Position numbers and translations under genes: made by a program. Under the pieces are notes generated by a model. The model was not told where the DNA came from. It worked only from the letters and a program-made list of their open reading frames with translations, and made no database searches. Shown in pieces: positions 25,089-32,636 of a stretch of 64,000 bases of DNA. The DNA comes from Salsipaludibacter sp963812245 (GTDB taxonomy: Bacteria > Actinomycetota > Nitriliruptoria > Nitriliruptorales > Nitriliruptoraceae). Position 1 is the stretch's first letter, and the number at the start of each line of letters is the position of its first letter. The DNA lies in the NCBI GenBank assembly GCA_963812245.1, contig CAWEUK010000002.1:1488001-1552000 (forward strand). Reading direction: 5' to 3'.

Positions 25089-27013
25089 GACGTCCCTCCC
25101 AGCGGCCTGGCCGGCGCCTCGGGACCGTCGAGGTGGCGTGACGCCGTGCGCGATGCCCGGCGGGCGGCCACCGTCGTACGCAGCCATTCCAGGACCAGCA
25201 ACGCCAGCACCAGTGGCAGCACCCAGGCGGCCAGTGGTTCGCGTCCGTCGCCCACCTGCGAGGTCCCGGTGTCGGTGGCGACCACGACGGTCGCATCCGG
25301 CGGACCCTGGGCGAGGTCGCCTTCGGCGGTGGGTGGGTTCACGACCAGTGCGGGCGGCAGTTCGACGGTGTCCGGGTCCAGCCCTGCCTCGACGGCGTCG
25401 GCCGACGCCGTCCCGGGGGCGAGCCGCCACAGCCCGACGCGGTCGACCACCAGGCTGGGCGAGGCAGCCTGGACGGTGATGGCGTCGGCGTCGGGTGGCG
25501 ACACCTCGACCGTGTCGAATCCGGCCGGGACGTCGACGTCGACCAGCGCGCCGGCCGTGGCCGCGACGCTGGCCGGGGCCCCCGCCAGCCAGCCGACCGT
25601 GTTGGCAACCATGGTCGGCCAGGCCGCGGTCAAGGGCAGGTTCGAGTCCGTGAGTGCGAAGCCCATCGCGACGACCCCGACACCGCCCAGGCGCCCGGCG
25701 CTGACCAGGGTCCCGTCCGGTCCGCCGACGATCGGGGTGAGGTCGCCGCCCCGCAGCGGCGTGGCCGTGGCCACTGCCGTCGCCGACAGGTCCATGGCGC
25801 GCACGACCTCGTGGTCGGACTGGAAGGTCACCGATGGCAGTTCGACTGCGGGCGCGGTCGCGATGCCCTCGGGCCAGGTGGTGGGGGCAACGAGCAGCGT
25901 CGGCACGATCGTGGTGGCGGGAGCCGGCAGCCGGTCCACGACCAACAGGTCGATGCCGGCCATCGACTCGGGGACCGTCGGAGTTTCGGTCACCGTCACG
26001 CCCTCGACGGCTTCGAGTGCCGCGGTGAGGAAGAGGTTGCCCGGCGTGGCCACGGTGACGGCCACCTCGCCGGGACGACGCAGCAACCCCCAGGCAGTGT
26101 CGTCCATGGCCAGTGCATCCACGGTGTCGTCGGTCGGCGTGATCGTCGCCGCGACGACGTCACCGGGCTCGCCGGTCAGGCGCAGGATGCGGTCGATGTC
26201 GCCACGCGGTTCGAACGCCAACGCCTCACCCACGACCTCGTCGCCGTTGATTGTCACGGACAGGCGCGCTGCCGTGGGTGTCTGCGACCAGTTGCGCAGC
26301 GCCACGAACACCTCGGACGTGCCCGAGCCCTGGGGAACGATCTGGAGTCGCTGGACGGCAAGGTTGTCCCTGGCGGTGCCCACGGGGCTGACTGCGACGT
26401 TGGTGACCAACCCGGTTGTGCCGGCAGGAACCTCGCTGTCGGTGACCAGGTGGGTCACGGTGGCCTGGTTGGCCCGCTGCAGGGCCGCCGCCAGGGTGAA
26501 GGCGTCGGCGAGGTCGGCGGGGCCGTGTTGGACTGGCAGTCGCGCCAGCGCCGTGGCGATCTCGTTGGTGGACGTGGCGCCGGCCACCAGGACCCGGGCC
26601 CGTGGCCCCGCGGCGATGATCGACACCTCCTGGCCGGTCGTCAGCCCGGCGGTCAGTTCCGTGACCGTGCGGCGGGCCATCGCGAGGCGACTCACACCCT
26701 CCTCCTGGGCGTTCATCGACCCCGAGACGTCGACCACGATGATCGTGTGATCGCCAAGGGTCGCGGGGACGACGGCGTACGGGCGGGCCAACGCCACCGC
26801 ACCGGCGACGATGGCCAGCGCGCAGAGCCAGAACGTGAGGTCGGGGCGGAAGCGCTGCCAGGGCGTGGCCGCAGTCATTGCCCGGGGGACCTGTTGCCAC
26901 ACCATGGTGGATGACACGATCCGGCGGGGTCGCCGGGCGCGCAGCAGGTACCAGACGACCAGCGGGACGAGCAGCCCGAGGGTCGTGAGCGCCCAGGGAT
27001 TCGCCAGCCTCAT
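25079..27013 (-). CDS. BatA-like VWA-domain membrane protein
   Basis: This 644-residue protein begins with the BatA N-terminal pattern: a helix (LTTLGLLVPLVVWYLL) followed by an Arg-rich loop, a second helix at 59-79, then a VWA domain with MIDAS DVSGSMNA (Asp95). Domains without clear signatures follow, and a single helix (PLAAWVLPLVLALLVLEWL) sits near the C-terminus. The ATG overlaps the DUF58 stop (ATGA), so they are coupled. Known Bat proteins support stress tolerance or envelope function, but the role here is unknown. Confidence 0.88.
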   Translation of the reverse strand: MRLANPWALTTLGLLVPLVVWYLLRARRPRRIVSSTMVWQQVPRAMTAATPWQRFRPDLTFWLCALAIVAGAVALARPYAVVPATLGDHTIIVVDVSGSMNAQEEGVSRLAMARRTVTELTAGLTTGQEVSIIAAGPRARVLVAGATSTNEIATALARLPVQHGPADLADAFTLAAALQRANQATVTHLVTDSEVPAGTTGLVTNVAVSPVGTARDNLAVQRLQIVPQGSGTSEVFVALRNWSQTPTAARLSVTINGDEVVGEALAFEPRGDIDRILRLTGEPGDVVAATITPTDDTVDALAMDDTAWGLLRRPGEVAVTVATPGNLFLTAALEAVEGVTVTETPTVPESMAGIDLLVVDRLPAPATTIVPTLLVAPTTWPEGIATAPAVELPSVTFQSDHEVVRAMDLSATAVATATPLRGGDLTPIVGGPDGTLVSAGRLGGVGVVAMGFALTDSNLPLTAAWPTMVANTVGWLAGAPASVAATAGALVDVDVPAGFDTVEVSPPDADAITVQAASPSLVVDRVGLWRLAPGTASADAVEAGLDPDTVELPPALVVNPPTAEGDLAQGPPDATVVVATDTGTSQVGDGREPLAAWVLPLVLALLVLEWLRTTVAARRASRTASRHLDGPEAPARPLGGTSWT

Positions 27014-27912
27014 GTGACCAGGCCGACTCGTCGCAGGCCGACGCCCACGACGGTGGCGACCGACTCGTCGTCGGTCGCGGCAACGACGGCGACCCCGTGG
27101 CGGGCAGCGTGGGTGACGACGGCGTCCCGCCAGTCGGCCATGGCCCGGCGATGCATGGCCATGACGTCGTCGCTGGCGGTGATCGAGACGAGTTCGCCGG
27201 TCTCGGCATCGACCAGTTCGAGATCGCCGACCAGCGCGGGGTCGAGGTCGTCGAGCGCGAGCAGGTGGACGAGGACGCTGTCCTGGCCACCCGAGCCCAG
27301 CGCCGTGACGACGTCACGCCAGTCGGGCACCAGCAGGTCGCTGACCAGCACCACTGGACCGCGCGGGCCCTCGCCGTGGGCGCGAGCCAGGGCGGCCCGC
27401 AGTGGTGCCGCCCCGGGCGCCTGGTCGTCCGGATCGGCGACCTCGATGCCTGCCAGGGTGTGGGCCACCACCAGTGGTGCGTTGCGCCCACGAACCCAGG
27501 GCCCCGCCGTGACCCGGTCTCCCGTCGTCGCCACGATGACGCGCATGCGGTCGCCGCCGTGGCCGGTGACGTGGGCGAGTGCGACGGCCAACTGCCCGGC
27601 GTGGGCCAACTTGGTGCCGAGGGCCATCGACGCCGACGCGTCCACCACGACTCGCAGGGAGGTGTCGTCCTCGGCCTCGTGGATGCGGACGAGCAGGCGG
27701 CCATGGCGTCGTGACGACGGGAGGTCGAGCGTGCGCGGATCGTCGCCGGCCACGTAGGGCCGCAGGTCGGCGAACTCGAGGCTGGAACCGTGCCGGGTGG
27801 ATCGATGGGCCCCGTCGCGAGTTCCGGTGACGCGACGGCCGGTGGCCAGGCGATGGGGCGCAAGCCGCGCGACGGCGGCAGGCGGGAGGGCAGTCGCCAG
27901 GGCCGTGGTCAC
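27010..27912 (-). CDS. DUF58-domain protein
   Basis: This 300-residue protein has the DUF58 signature SSLEFADLRPYVAGDDPRTLDLPSSRR at about 45-71. A degenerate VWA-like fold follows (VVVDASASMALGTKLA; VLVSDLL). DUF58 proteins accompany MoxR ATPases and are thought to be their partners. The GTG start at 27912 overlaps the MoxR stop (GTGA), and its own stop overlaps the BatA start, so three successive genes are coupled. Confidence 0.9.
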   Translation of the reverse strand: MTTALATALPPAAVARLAPHRLATGRRVTGTRDGAHRSTRHGSSLEFADLRPYVAGDDPRTLDLPSSRRHGRLLVRIHEAEDDTSLRVVVDASASMALGTKLAHAGQLAVALAHVTGHGGDRMRVIVATTGDRVTAGPWVRGRNAPLVVAHTLAGIEVADPDDQAPGAAPLRAALARAHGEGPRGPVVLVSDLLVPDWRDVVTALGSGGQDSVLVHLLALDDLDPALVGDLELVDAETGELVSITASDDVMAMHRRAMADWRDAVVTHAARHGVAVVAATDDESVATVVGVGLRRVGLVT

Positions 27913-28931
27913 ATGGCACCCCGGACAGCGGGTGTCGGACGTGGCACGGCATCCAGGACGTCGTCGATGACCTGGTTGGCCGTCACACCTGCGGCCAGTG
28001 CCTCGTAGCCCATCACGAGCCGATGCCGCAGGGTGACGTGGGCAACGGCCCGGACCCCGTCGATCGAGGCCTGCAGGTCCCCGTCCCGCAGTGCGGCGAC
28101 CTTGGCCAACAGCACCAGTGCCTGGGCGCCACGTGGTGAGGCGCCGTTGCGCACGTAGGACGTGACGGTGGGCGGCGCAGTCGGGCTGGTGGCGTGGGTC
28201 GCCTGGACGAGGTCGGCGACGTGGCGAAGGACGTGGCTCGCGATCGGCACCTCGCGGACCAGTGCGATCGCCGAGACCAGGTCCTGGGTCGTCGCGACCT
28301 GGTCGACGCTGGGGACCGCGGCGCCGGTCGTGCGCTCGAGGATGTCCACCAGGTCGTCGGTGGAGGGTGACGGCACCAGCGCCTTGGCCACGAAGCGGTC
28401 GAGTTGGGCCTCCGGCAGCGGGTAGGTGCCCTCCATGTCGATCGGGTTCTGGGTGGCCATCACGAAGAATGGGCGTGGGAGTTCGCGGGTCACGCCTGCC
28501 GTCGTCACGCGACGCTCGGCCATTGCCTCCAGCAGCGCCGACTGGGTCTTGGGGGTCGCCCGGTTGAGCTCGTCGGCCAGCAGGAGCTGGGTGAAGACGG
28601 GACCCGGTTCGAACTCGACACTGGCGCCGCCATCGGACAGCACCGTGGTGCCGACGATGTCGGCGGGCATGAGGTCGGGCGTGCACTGGATCCGGTTGAC
28701 CGCCAACGACATCGCGTCACCGAGCGTGCGCAGCAGCACCGTCTTGCCCAGCCCCGGCACCCCCTCGAGCAGCACGTGCCCCTCGGCGAACATGCCGGCC
28801 AGGACGTCGGCGAGCAGCGCGGACTGGCCCACGACGACGCGCTGCAACTGGTCGAGGATGCGCTGGTGGAGCTCGGCGAAGGCCGCGGGCGTGCTGATCG
28901 TGGGTGCGTCTGCCGATGTCGGGGCTGTCAC
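27909..28931 (-). CDS. MoxR-family AAA+ ATPase
   Basis: This 340-residue ATPase has Walker A GVPGLGKT at about 57-64, Walker B LLLADELNRA, the MATQNPID sensor region and the lid domain with the arginine finger region. MoxR proteins remodel or load metal on partner VWA proteins, here the DUF58 and VWA proteins encoded next. The GTG at 28931 overlaps the stop of the preceding gene (GTGA). Confidence 0.95.
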   Translation of the reverse strand: MTAPTSADAPTISTPAAFAELHQRILDQLQRVVVGQSALLADVLAGMFAEGHVLLEGVPGLGKTVLLRTLGDAMSLAVNRIQCTPDLMPADIVGTTVLSDGGASVEFEPGPVFTQLLLADELNRATPKTQSALLEAMAERRVTTAGVTRELPRPFFVMATQNPIDMEGTYPLPEAQLDRFVAKALVPSPSTDDLVDILERTTGAAVPSVDQVATTQDLVSAIALVREVPIASHVLRHVADLVQATHATSPTAPPTVTSYVRNGASPRGAQALVLLAKVAALRDGDLQASIDGVRAVAHVTLRHRLVMGYEALAAGVTANQVIDDVLDAVPRPTPAVRGAM

Positions 28932-30562
28932 TGTGCATTGCCGATCGTGTCGAAGTAGCTGCGCACCACCTCGCGCATGGCGGGTGGGTAGTCCGGTCGG
29001 TCGATCGTGCGCGCCGCCTCGTTGGCGTAGGCGGGCAGCACGTCCTGGTAGGGCACCCGGCGTTGGGCGTCGGTGCCCTGGCCGGTGGTGGTCCCGATGG
29101 TGTCACCCTGCCCGGTGGCCTGGCCGCTGATGCGGACGTCCTCGCCGTCGACTGCGCCGGTCGGGGGGTCATAGACCTGGTCGAGCGCGGGTGTGTCGCC
29201 CGTGCCGGCGTTGTTGTCCTGGCCCGGCTGTGCGGCCCCGGTGCCGTCTGTTCCGGTGGGGTTGCCGCCACCGCCGCCACCACCTTGTCCTTGTCCTTGC
29301 CCCTGCCCTTGTCCTTGCCCCTGTCCTTGCCCCTGTCCTTGTCCTTGGCCCTGTCCTTGCCCTTGTCCTTGGCCTTGTCCTTGGCCTTGTCCTTGGCCTT
29401 GCCCTTGCCCTTGCCCTTGTCCTTGCCCTTGTCCTTGCCCCTGCCCCTGCCCTTGGCCTTGTCCCTGCCCCTGTCCCTGTCCTTGCCCCTCGCCGTCGGA
29501 TGCAGCCAGGCGGTCGGCTGCGGCATCTGCCGCGGCCGCTGCGTCGGCGGCCGCGGCGGCCGACTGCTGGGCACCGGCGGCATCCCCGACGGCTGTCGAG
29601 GCGTCCCCCAGGGCGGCGGCGGCAGCCGTCGTGTCCCCGGCGGCAACCGCCTGGGCGGCCGCTGACAGGGCGGCACTGGCAGCCGGGAGACCGCCGGCAG
29701 TGGCACCTGCCAGTTCGTCGAGTCGTTGCGTCAGCTCGGCGGGGTCCTGGTCGTCCAGTTCCTGTGCCAGCGAGTCCAGTTGCTCCCGCACGGTGTCGCC
29801 ATCGGCAAGGGGATCGGTGCCCAGTTCCGTGCCCAGGCCCGTCAGGGCGGTGCGTTGTGCCCCCAGATCGGCTGGCACGTCGTTGCGCAGTTGCGATGCA
29901 AGTTCGCGCAGACGCGCCTCGGCCACGTCGGGTTCGAGGTCGGCCAGTTCCTCGGCCAACTCCGAGATCTCGGCGGCCAGCGGCGCCGTCACGGGATCAT
30001 CGGCCAACGCGTCGGCCACCTCCCGCAACTCGTCAGCCTCCTGTGCCAACTGGTCCTGGATGCGTTCGCGCGCGGCGATCTCGGCTTCCACCGGGTTTGC
30101 GGACAGGCCCGACCAGGCCGCGACCATGACGGCGACGGCGCCGACGAGGAGCAGGCGGCGCGGAAGCCTGACCCGGCCTGGAATCGCGGTGACCCCGGCC
30201 GCGGTGTCGACAGCAGCGGCGTGCTGGGCCCGGGCCATCGGGGCGGGGTCCTGGGCTCGCTCCACGGCCGTCGCGAAGGCGTCGCGCGTCCCCAGCCAGT
30301 GATCAGCCGCCCACGCTGCCAGGCGATCGTCGATCGGGGTGACCAGCCCGGCTACCAGTGCCACCAGGGCGGCTGCACACGCCACGATCGCGGTGATGGC
30401 ACCACCGTCGTGCACCGGGACCAGGCGAGCCAGCAGGGTCCACCCCGCCGCGGCGACGCCGGCAACCGCCAGTGTCGGTGCGGCCAGGGCCAGTGCGCGA
30501 TTCGCCCGCATGCGACGACGCGCCATCGCGATGACGCGTGACAGGGCGGAGTCAGTGGTCAC
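28928..30562 (-). CDS. Membrane protein with coiled coil and long Gly-Gln repeat, of unknown function
   Basis: This 544-residue protein has two N-terminal helices (about 24-75), a third helix near 145-165 and a long acidic helical region (about 170-380) rich in Glu, Leu and Ala. About 34 consecutive Gly-Gln dipeptides, a short Gly run and a conserved C-terminal patch follow (VPYQDVLPAYANEAARTIDR, then PPAMREVVRSYF). The C-terminal patch is typical of proteins encoded next to MoxR in Bat-type operons. No enzyme motif is seen. The GTG at 30562 overlaps the ABC permease stop (GTGA). The frame stays open upstream, but that part is the permease gene read out of phase. Confidence 0.75.
   Translation of the reverse strand: MTTDSALSRVIAMARRRMRANRALALAAPTLAVAGVAAAGWTLLARLVPVHDGGAITAIVACAAALVALVAGLVTPIDDRLAAWAADHWLGTRDAFATAVERAQDPAPMARAQHAAAVDTAAGVTAIPGRVRLPRRLLLVGAVAVMVAAWSGLSANPVEAEIAARERIQDQLAQEADELREVADALADDPVTAPLAAEISELAEELADLEPDVAEARLRELASQLRNDVPADLGAQRTALTGLGTELGTDPLADGDTVREQLDSLAQELDDQDPAELTQRLDELAGATAGGLPAASAALSAAAQAVAAGDTTAAAAALGDASTAVGDAAGAQQSAAAAADAAAAADAAADRLAASDGEGQGQGQGQGQGQGQGQGQGQGQGQGQGQGQGQGQGQGQGQGQGQGQGQGQGQGQGQGQGQGQGQGQGQGGGGGGGNPTGTDGTGAAQPGQDNNAGTGDTPALDQVYDPPTGAVDGEDVRISGQATGQGDTIGTTTGQGTDAQRRVPYQDVLPAYANEAARTIDRPDYPPAMREVVRSYFDTIGNAQ
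29283..29488. repeat. Low-complexity 6-bp repeat encoding (Gly-Gln)n
   Basis: About 206 bases of CC(T/C)TG(T/C/G)-type hexamers encode roughly 34 Gly-Gln dipeptides on the reverse strand. Synonymous Gly changes show it is kept as protein repeat rather than pure DNA slippage. Copy number is prone to assembly error. Confidence 0.9.
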
Positions 30563-31623
30563 GGTGGTGGCGGGGGTGGCGGTGCAGGCGCCCTCCCCGC
30601 GCCGGCAGTCTCGGCAGCCACGCCCGGGCTCGGGGCCGCAGGGCGGTCGGCCCCGGCGGCGCCGCGGGACGTCCGCGTCCGGAGTCGCGGCCCGTGGCCG
30701 GGTGTCACCCGACGTGCCGCGAAGCGCAGGGCGATGACGCCGACCAGGATGCTGATGGCAACCTGGGCGAACAGCAGCGGGATCACCGAGGGGTCCTGGG
30801 CCAGGGCACCGGGAATCTCGCCGTCGGCGACGTCGAAGCCGACCTGCTGGGGGGCGTAGATGATGCGAAACGGTGTCAGGAGGGTGGGCAACGAGATCGC
30901 GACCGGTGTGTCGGCGGCGAAGGAGAGGCCCGTCAGTGGATGGAAGAACATCGACACCTGGGGCACGTCCCTGGTGAGGAGGAACTCGATGATGGCAAGG
31001 ACCCCCGGTCCGATCATGAGCGCCGCCAGCAACCCGTAGGTCGCGATGATGGCGGTTGCCGTGCGGCGCATCGACGCCGACACCGCGATCGCGATCGCCG
31101 AGAACGACGCCACCACGACGACCATGTAGAGCGTGCTCGCCACCACGTCGAGCAGCGTGACGCCTCCGAAGAACGCTGCCGCCGCGGCCAGTGGCATGCC
31201 GACGACGAGCAACAGGACCTGCCATGCGGTGACGGCCCACCACTTGCCGGCCACGATTGCCCACGGGGTGAGGCTGGTGATCTGCAGCAGTGGCAGCGTG
31301 CGCTTCTCGCGCTCCGTGGCGACCTGGGAGGCGGCATACCCGGCCCCGAAGAACATCACCGCGCCCAACTGGATGGCCATGAAACTGTCGAACATCGAGC
31401 GGCCGACGGCGGCGTGGCTGGCGCTGCCGTCGAAGCGGGCGATGGACGACATCACCAGGTAGAGCAGCAACAGTGCCAGCGCCAGCAGCGCCACGTAGCC
31501 GGTCACGACCAGGCCGCCCCGGGGTCCACGGAAGCGGTCCGCGAGTTCCTGGCGGGTCACCGGCGACAGGTGTGGTCGTCGCAGCGTGCGCCCGGGGGGC
31601 GGGGTGGCGGCAGCATCACTCAT
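30559..31623 (-). CDS. ABC-2-type transporter permease
   Basis: This 354-residue protein has about six to seven helices, with the ABC-2 signature TEREKRTLPLLQITSLTPWAIVAGKWWA at about 103-130. The C-terminus is a Pro/Ala tail ending in seven prolines. It pairs with the ATPase encoded just upstream (4-base overlap). The exported substrate is unknown. The next gene starts inside its stop codon. Confidence 0.9.
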   Translation of the reverse strand: MSDAAATPPPGRTLRRPHLSPVTRQELADRFRGPRGGLVVTGYVALLALALLLLYLVMSSIARFDGSASHAAVGRSMFDSFMAIQLGAVMFFGAGYAASQVATEREKRTLPLLQITSLTPWAIVAGKWWAVTAWQVLLLVVGMPLAAAAAFFGGVTLLDVVASTLYMVVVVASFSAIAIAVSASMRRTATAIIATYGLLAALMIGPGVLAIIEFLLTRDVPQVSMFFHPLTGLSFAADTPVAISLPTLLTPFRIIYAPQQVGFDVADGEIPGALAQDPSVIPLLFAQVAISILVGVIALRFAARRVTPGHGPRLRTRTSRGAAGADRPAAPSPGVAAETAGAGRAPAPPPPPPP

Positions 31624-32636
31624 CGCACCACTCCCTTGGTCACACTCATGAACAGTCGCTCCAGGCCACCGGCCTCCTCACGGAAGTCGGTCACACGCAG
31701 GCCTGCGCCCACCAGCGACTCCAGCAGGGAGGCGACGGGTTCCTCGCCCCCGGGAACCTCGAAACGCAGCACGGTGTCGCGAGTGGCGACGTGGGCGGCA
31801 CCGACCCCTGCCGCGCAGGCCACGGCCCGATCGATGGCCTGGGCGACGGCGTCCGGATCCGACACCAGCAGTCGCACCCGCACGGTGGTCGTCGCGGCCA
31901 CCCCGGTGCGGATCTCCTCGGGCGTGCCGGCCGCCAGGACCTTGCCGGCCTCGACGATGGCGACGCGATCACACATCTCCTCGAGTTCGGACAGGATGTG
32001 GCTGGACACGATGATGGTGTGGTCCATCTCGCCCAGCGCCAACAGGATCTCGCGCAGGTCGATGCGGGCGCGCGGATCCAGCCCCGAGGCGGGTTCGTCC
32101 AGCACGAGGACCTGGGGGTCGTGCACCAGTGCACGCGCCAACGACAACCGCTGCTGCATGCCGCGCGACAGGCCCGCGACGTCGACGTCGGCCTTGTGGT
32201 CAAGCCCCACCAGTTCCAGCAGGTCGCGGGCCTGCTGGGTCCGGCGGACGTCCGTCAGCCCGTAGGCCGCACCGAAGTAGTCGAGGTACTCGGTGCACGA
32301 CATGCCGTCGTAGAGCCCGAAGAAGTCCGGCATCCAACCCACGACCGAGCGCACCGAACGGGGGTCCGCCACGGCATCGCGGCCCATCACCTCGACGGTG
32401 CCCCGGTCCGGCACCAGCAACGTGACCACGGCCTGCATGGTCGTGGTCTTGCCGGCACCGTTGGGCCCGACCAGTCCGAAGACGCTGCCGGCCGGGACAT
32501 CGAGGTCGATGCCGTCGATCGCGCGGACTGACCCGTACGCCTTGTGCAGCCCGCGGATCCGGACCGCCGGGACCGCGGCCGGAGGGGGGACGGCGACCGG
32601 GTCGGCGACGGTTGACGGTGCCATCGTGTCGGTCAT
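31620..32636 (-). CDS. ABC transporter ATP-binding protein
   Basis: This 338-residue ATPase shows Walker A GPNGAGKTT, the Q-loop region, signature LSRGMQQR, Walker B LVLDEPASGLDP and the H-loop VSSHIL. A CcmA-like C-terminal domain follows. It belongs to the ABC-2 export type and powers the neighbouring permease. It overlaps both neighbours by four bases. Confidence 0.95.
   Translation of the reverse strand: MTDTMAPSTVADPVAVPPPAAVPAVRIRGLHKAYGSVRAIDGIDLDVPAGSVFGLVGPNGAGKTTTMQAVVTLLVPDRGTVEVMGRDAVADPRSVRSVVGWMPDFFGLYDGMSCTEYLDYFGAAYGLTDVRRTQQARDLLELVGLDHKADVDVAGLSRGMQQRLSLARALVHDPQVLVLDEPASGLDPRARIDLREILLALGEMDHTIIVSSHILSELEEMCDRVAIVEAGKVLAAGTPEEIRTGVAATTTVRVRLLVSDPDAVAQAIDRAVACAAGVGAAHVATRDTVLRFEVPGGEEPVASLLESLVGAGLRVTDFREEAGGLERLFMSVTKGVVR

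Noticed and set aside
23940..26750. A 936-codon forward frame opposite the two VWA genes
   Set aside because: Ser/Thr/Arg-rich antisense shadow; the reverse-strand genes have domains and coupled junctions.
29283..29488. Possible CRISPR or satellite array
   Set aside because: It is a continuous 6-bp coding repeat for Gly-Gln with no spacers.
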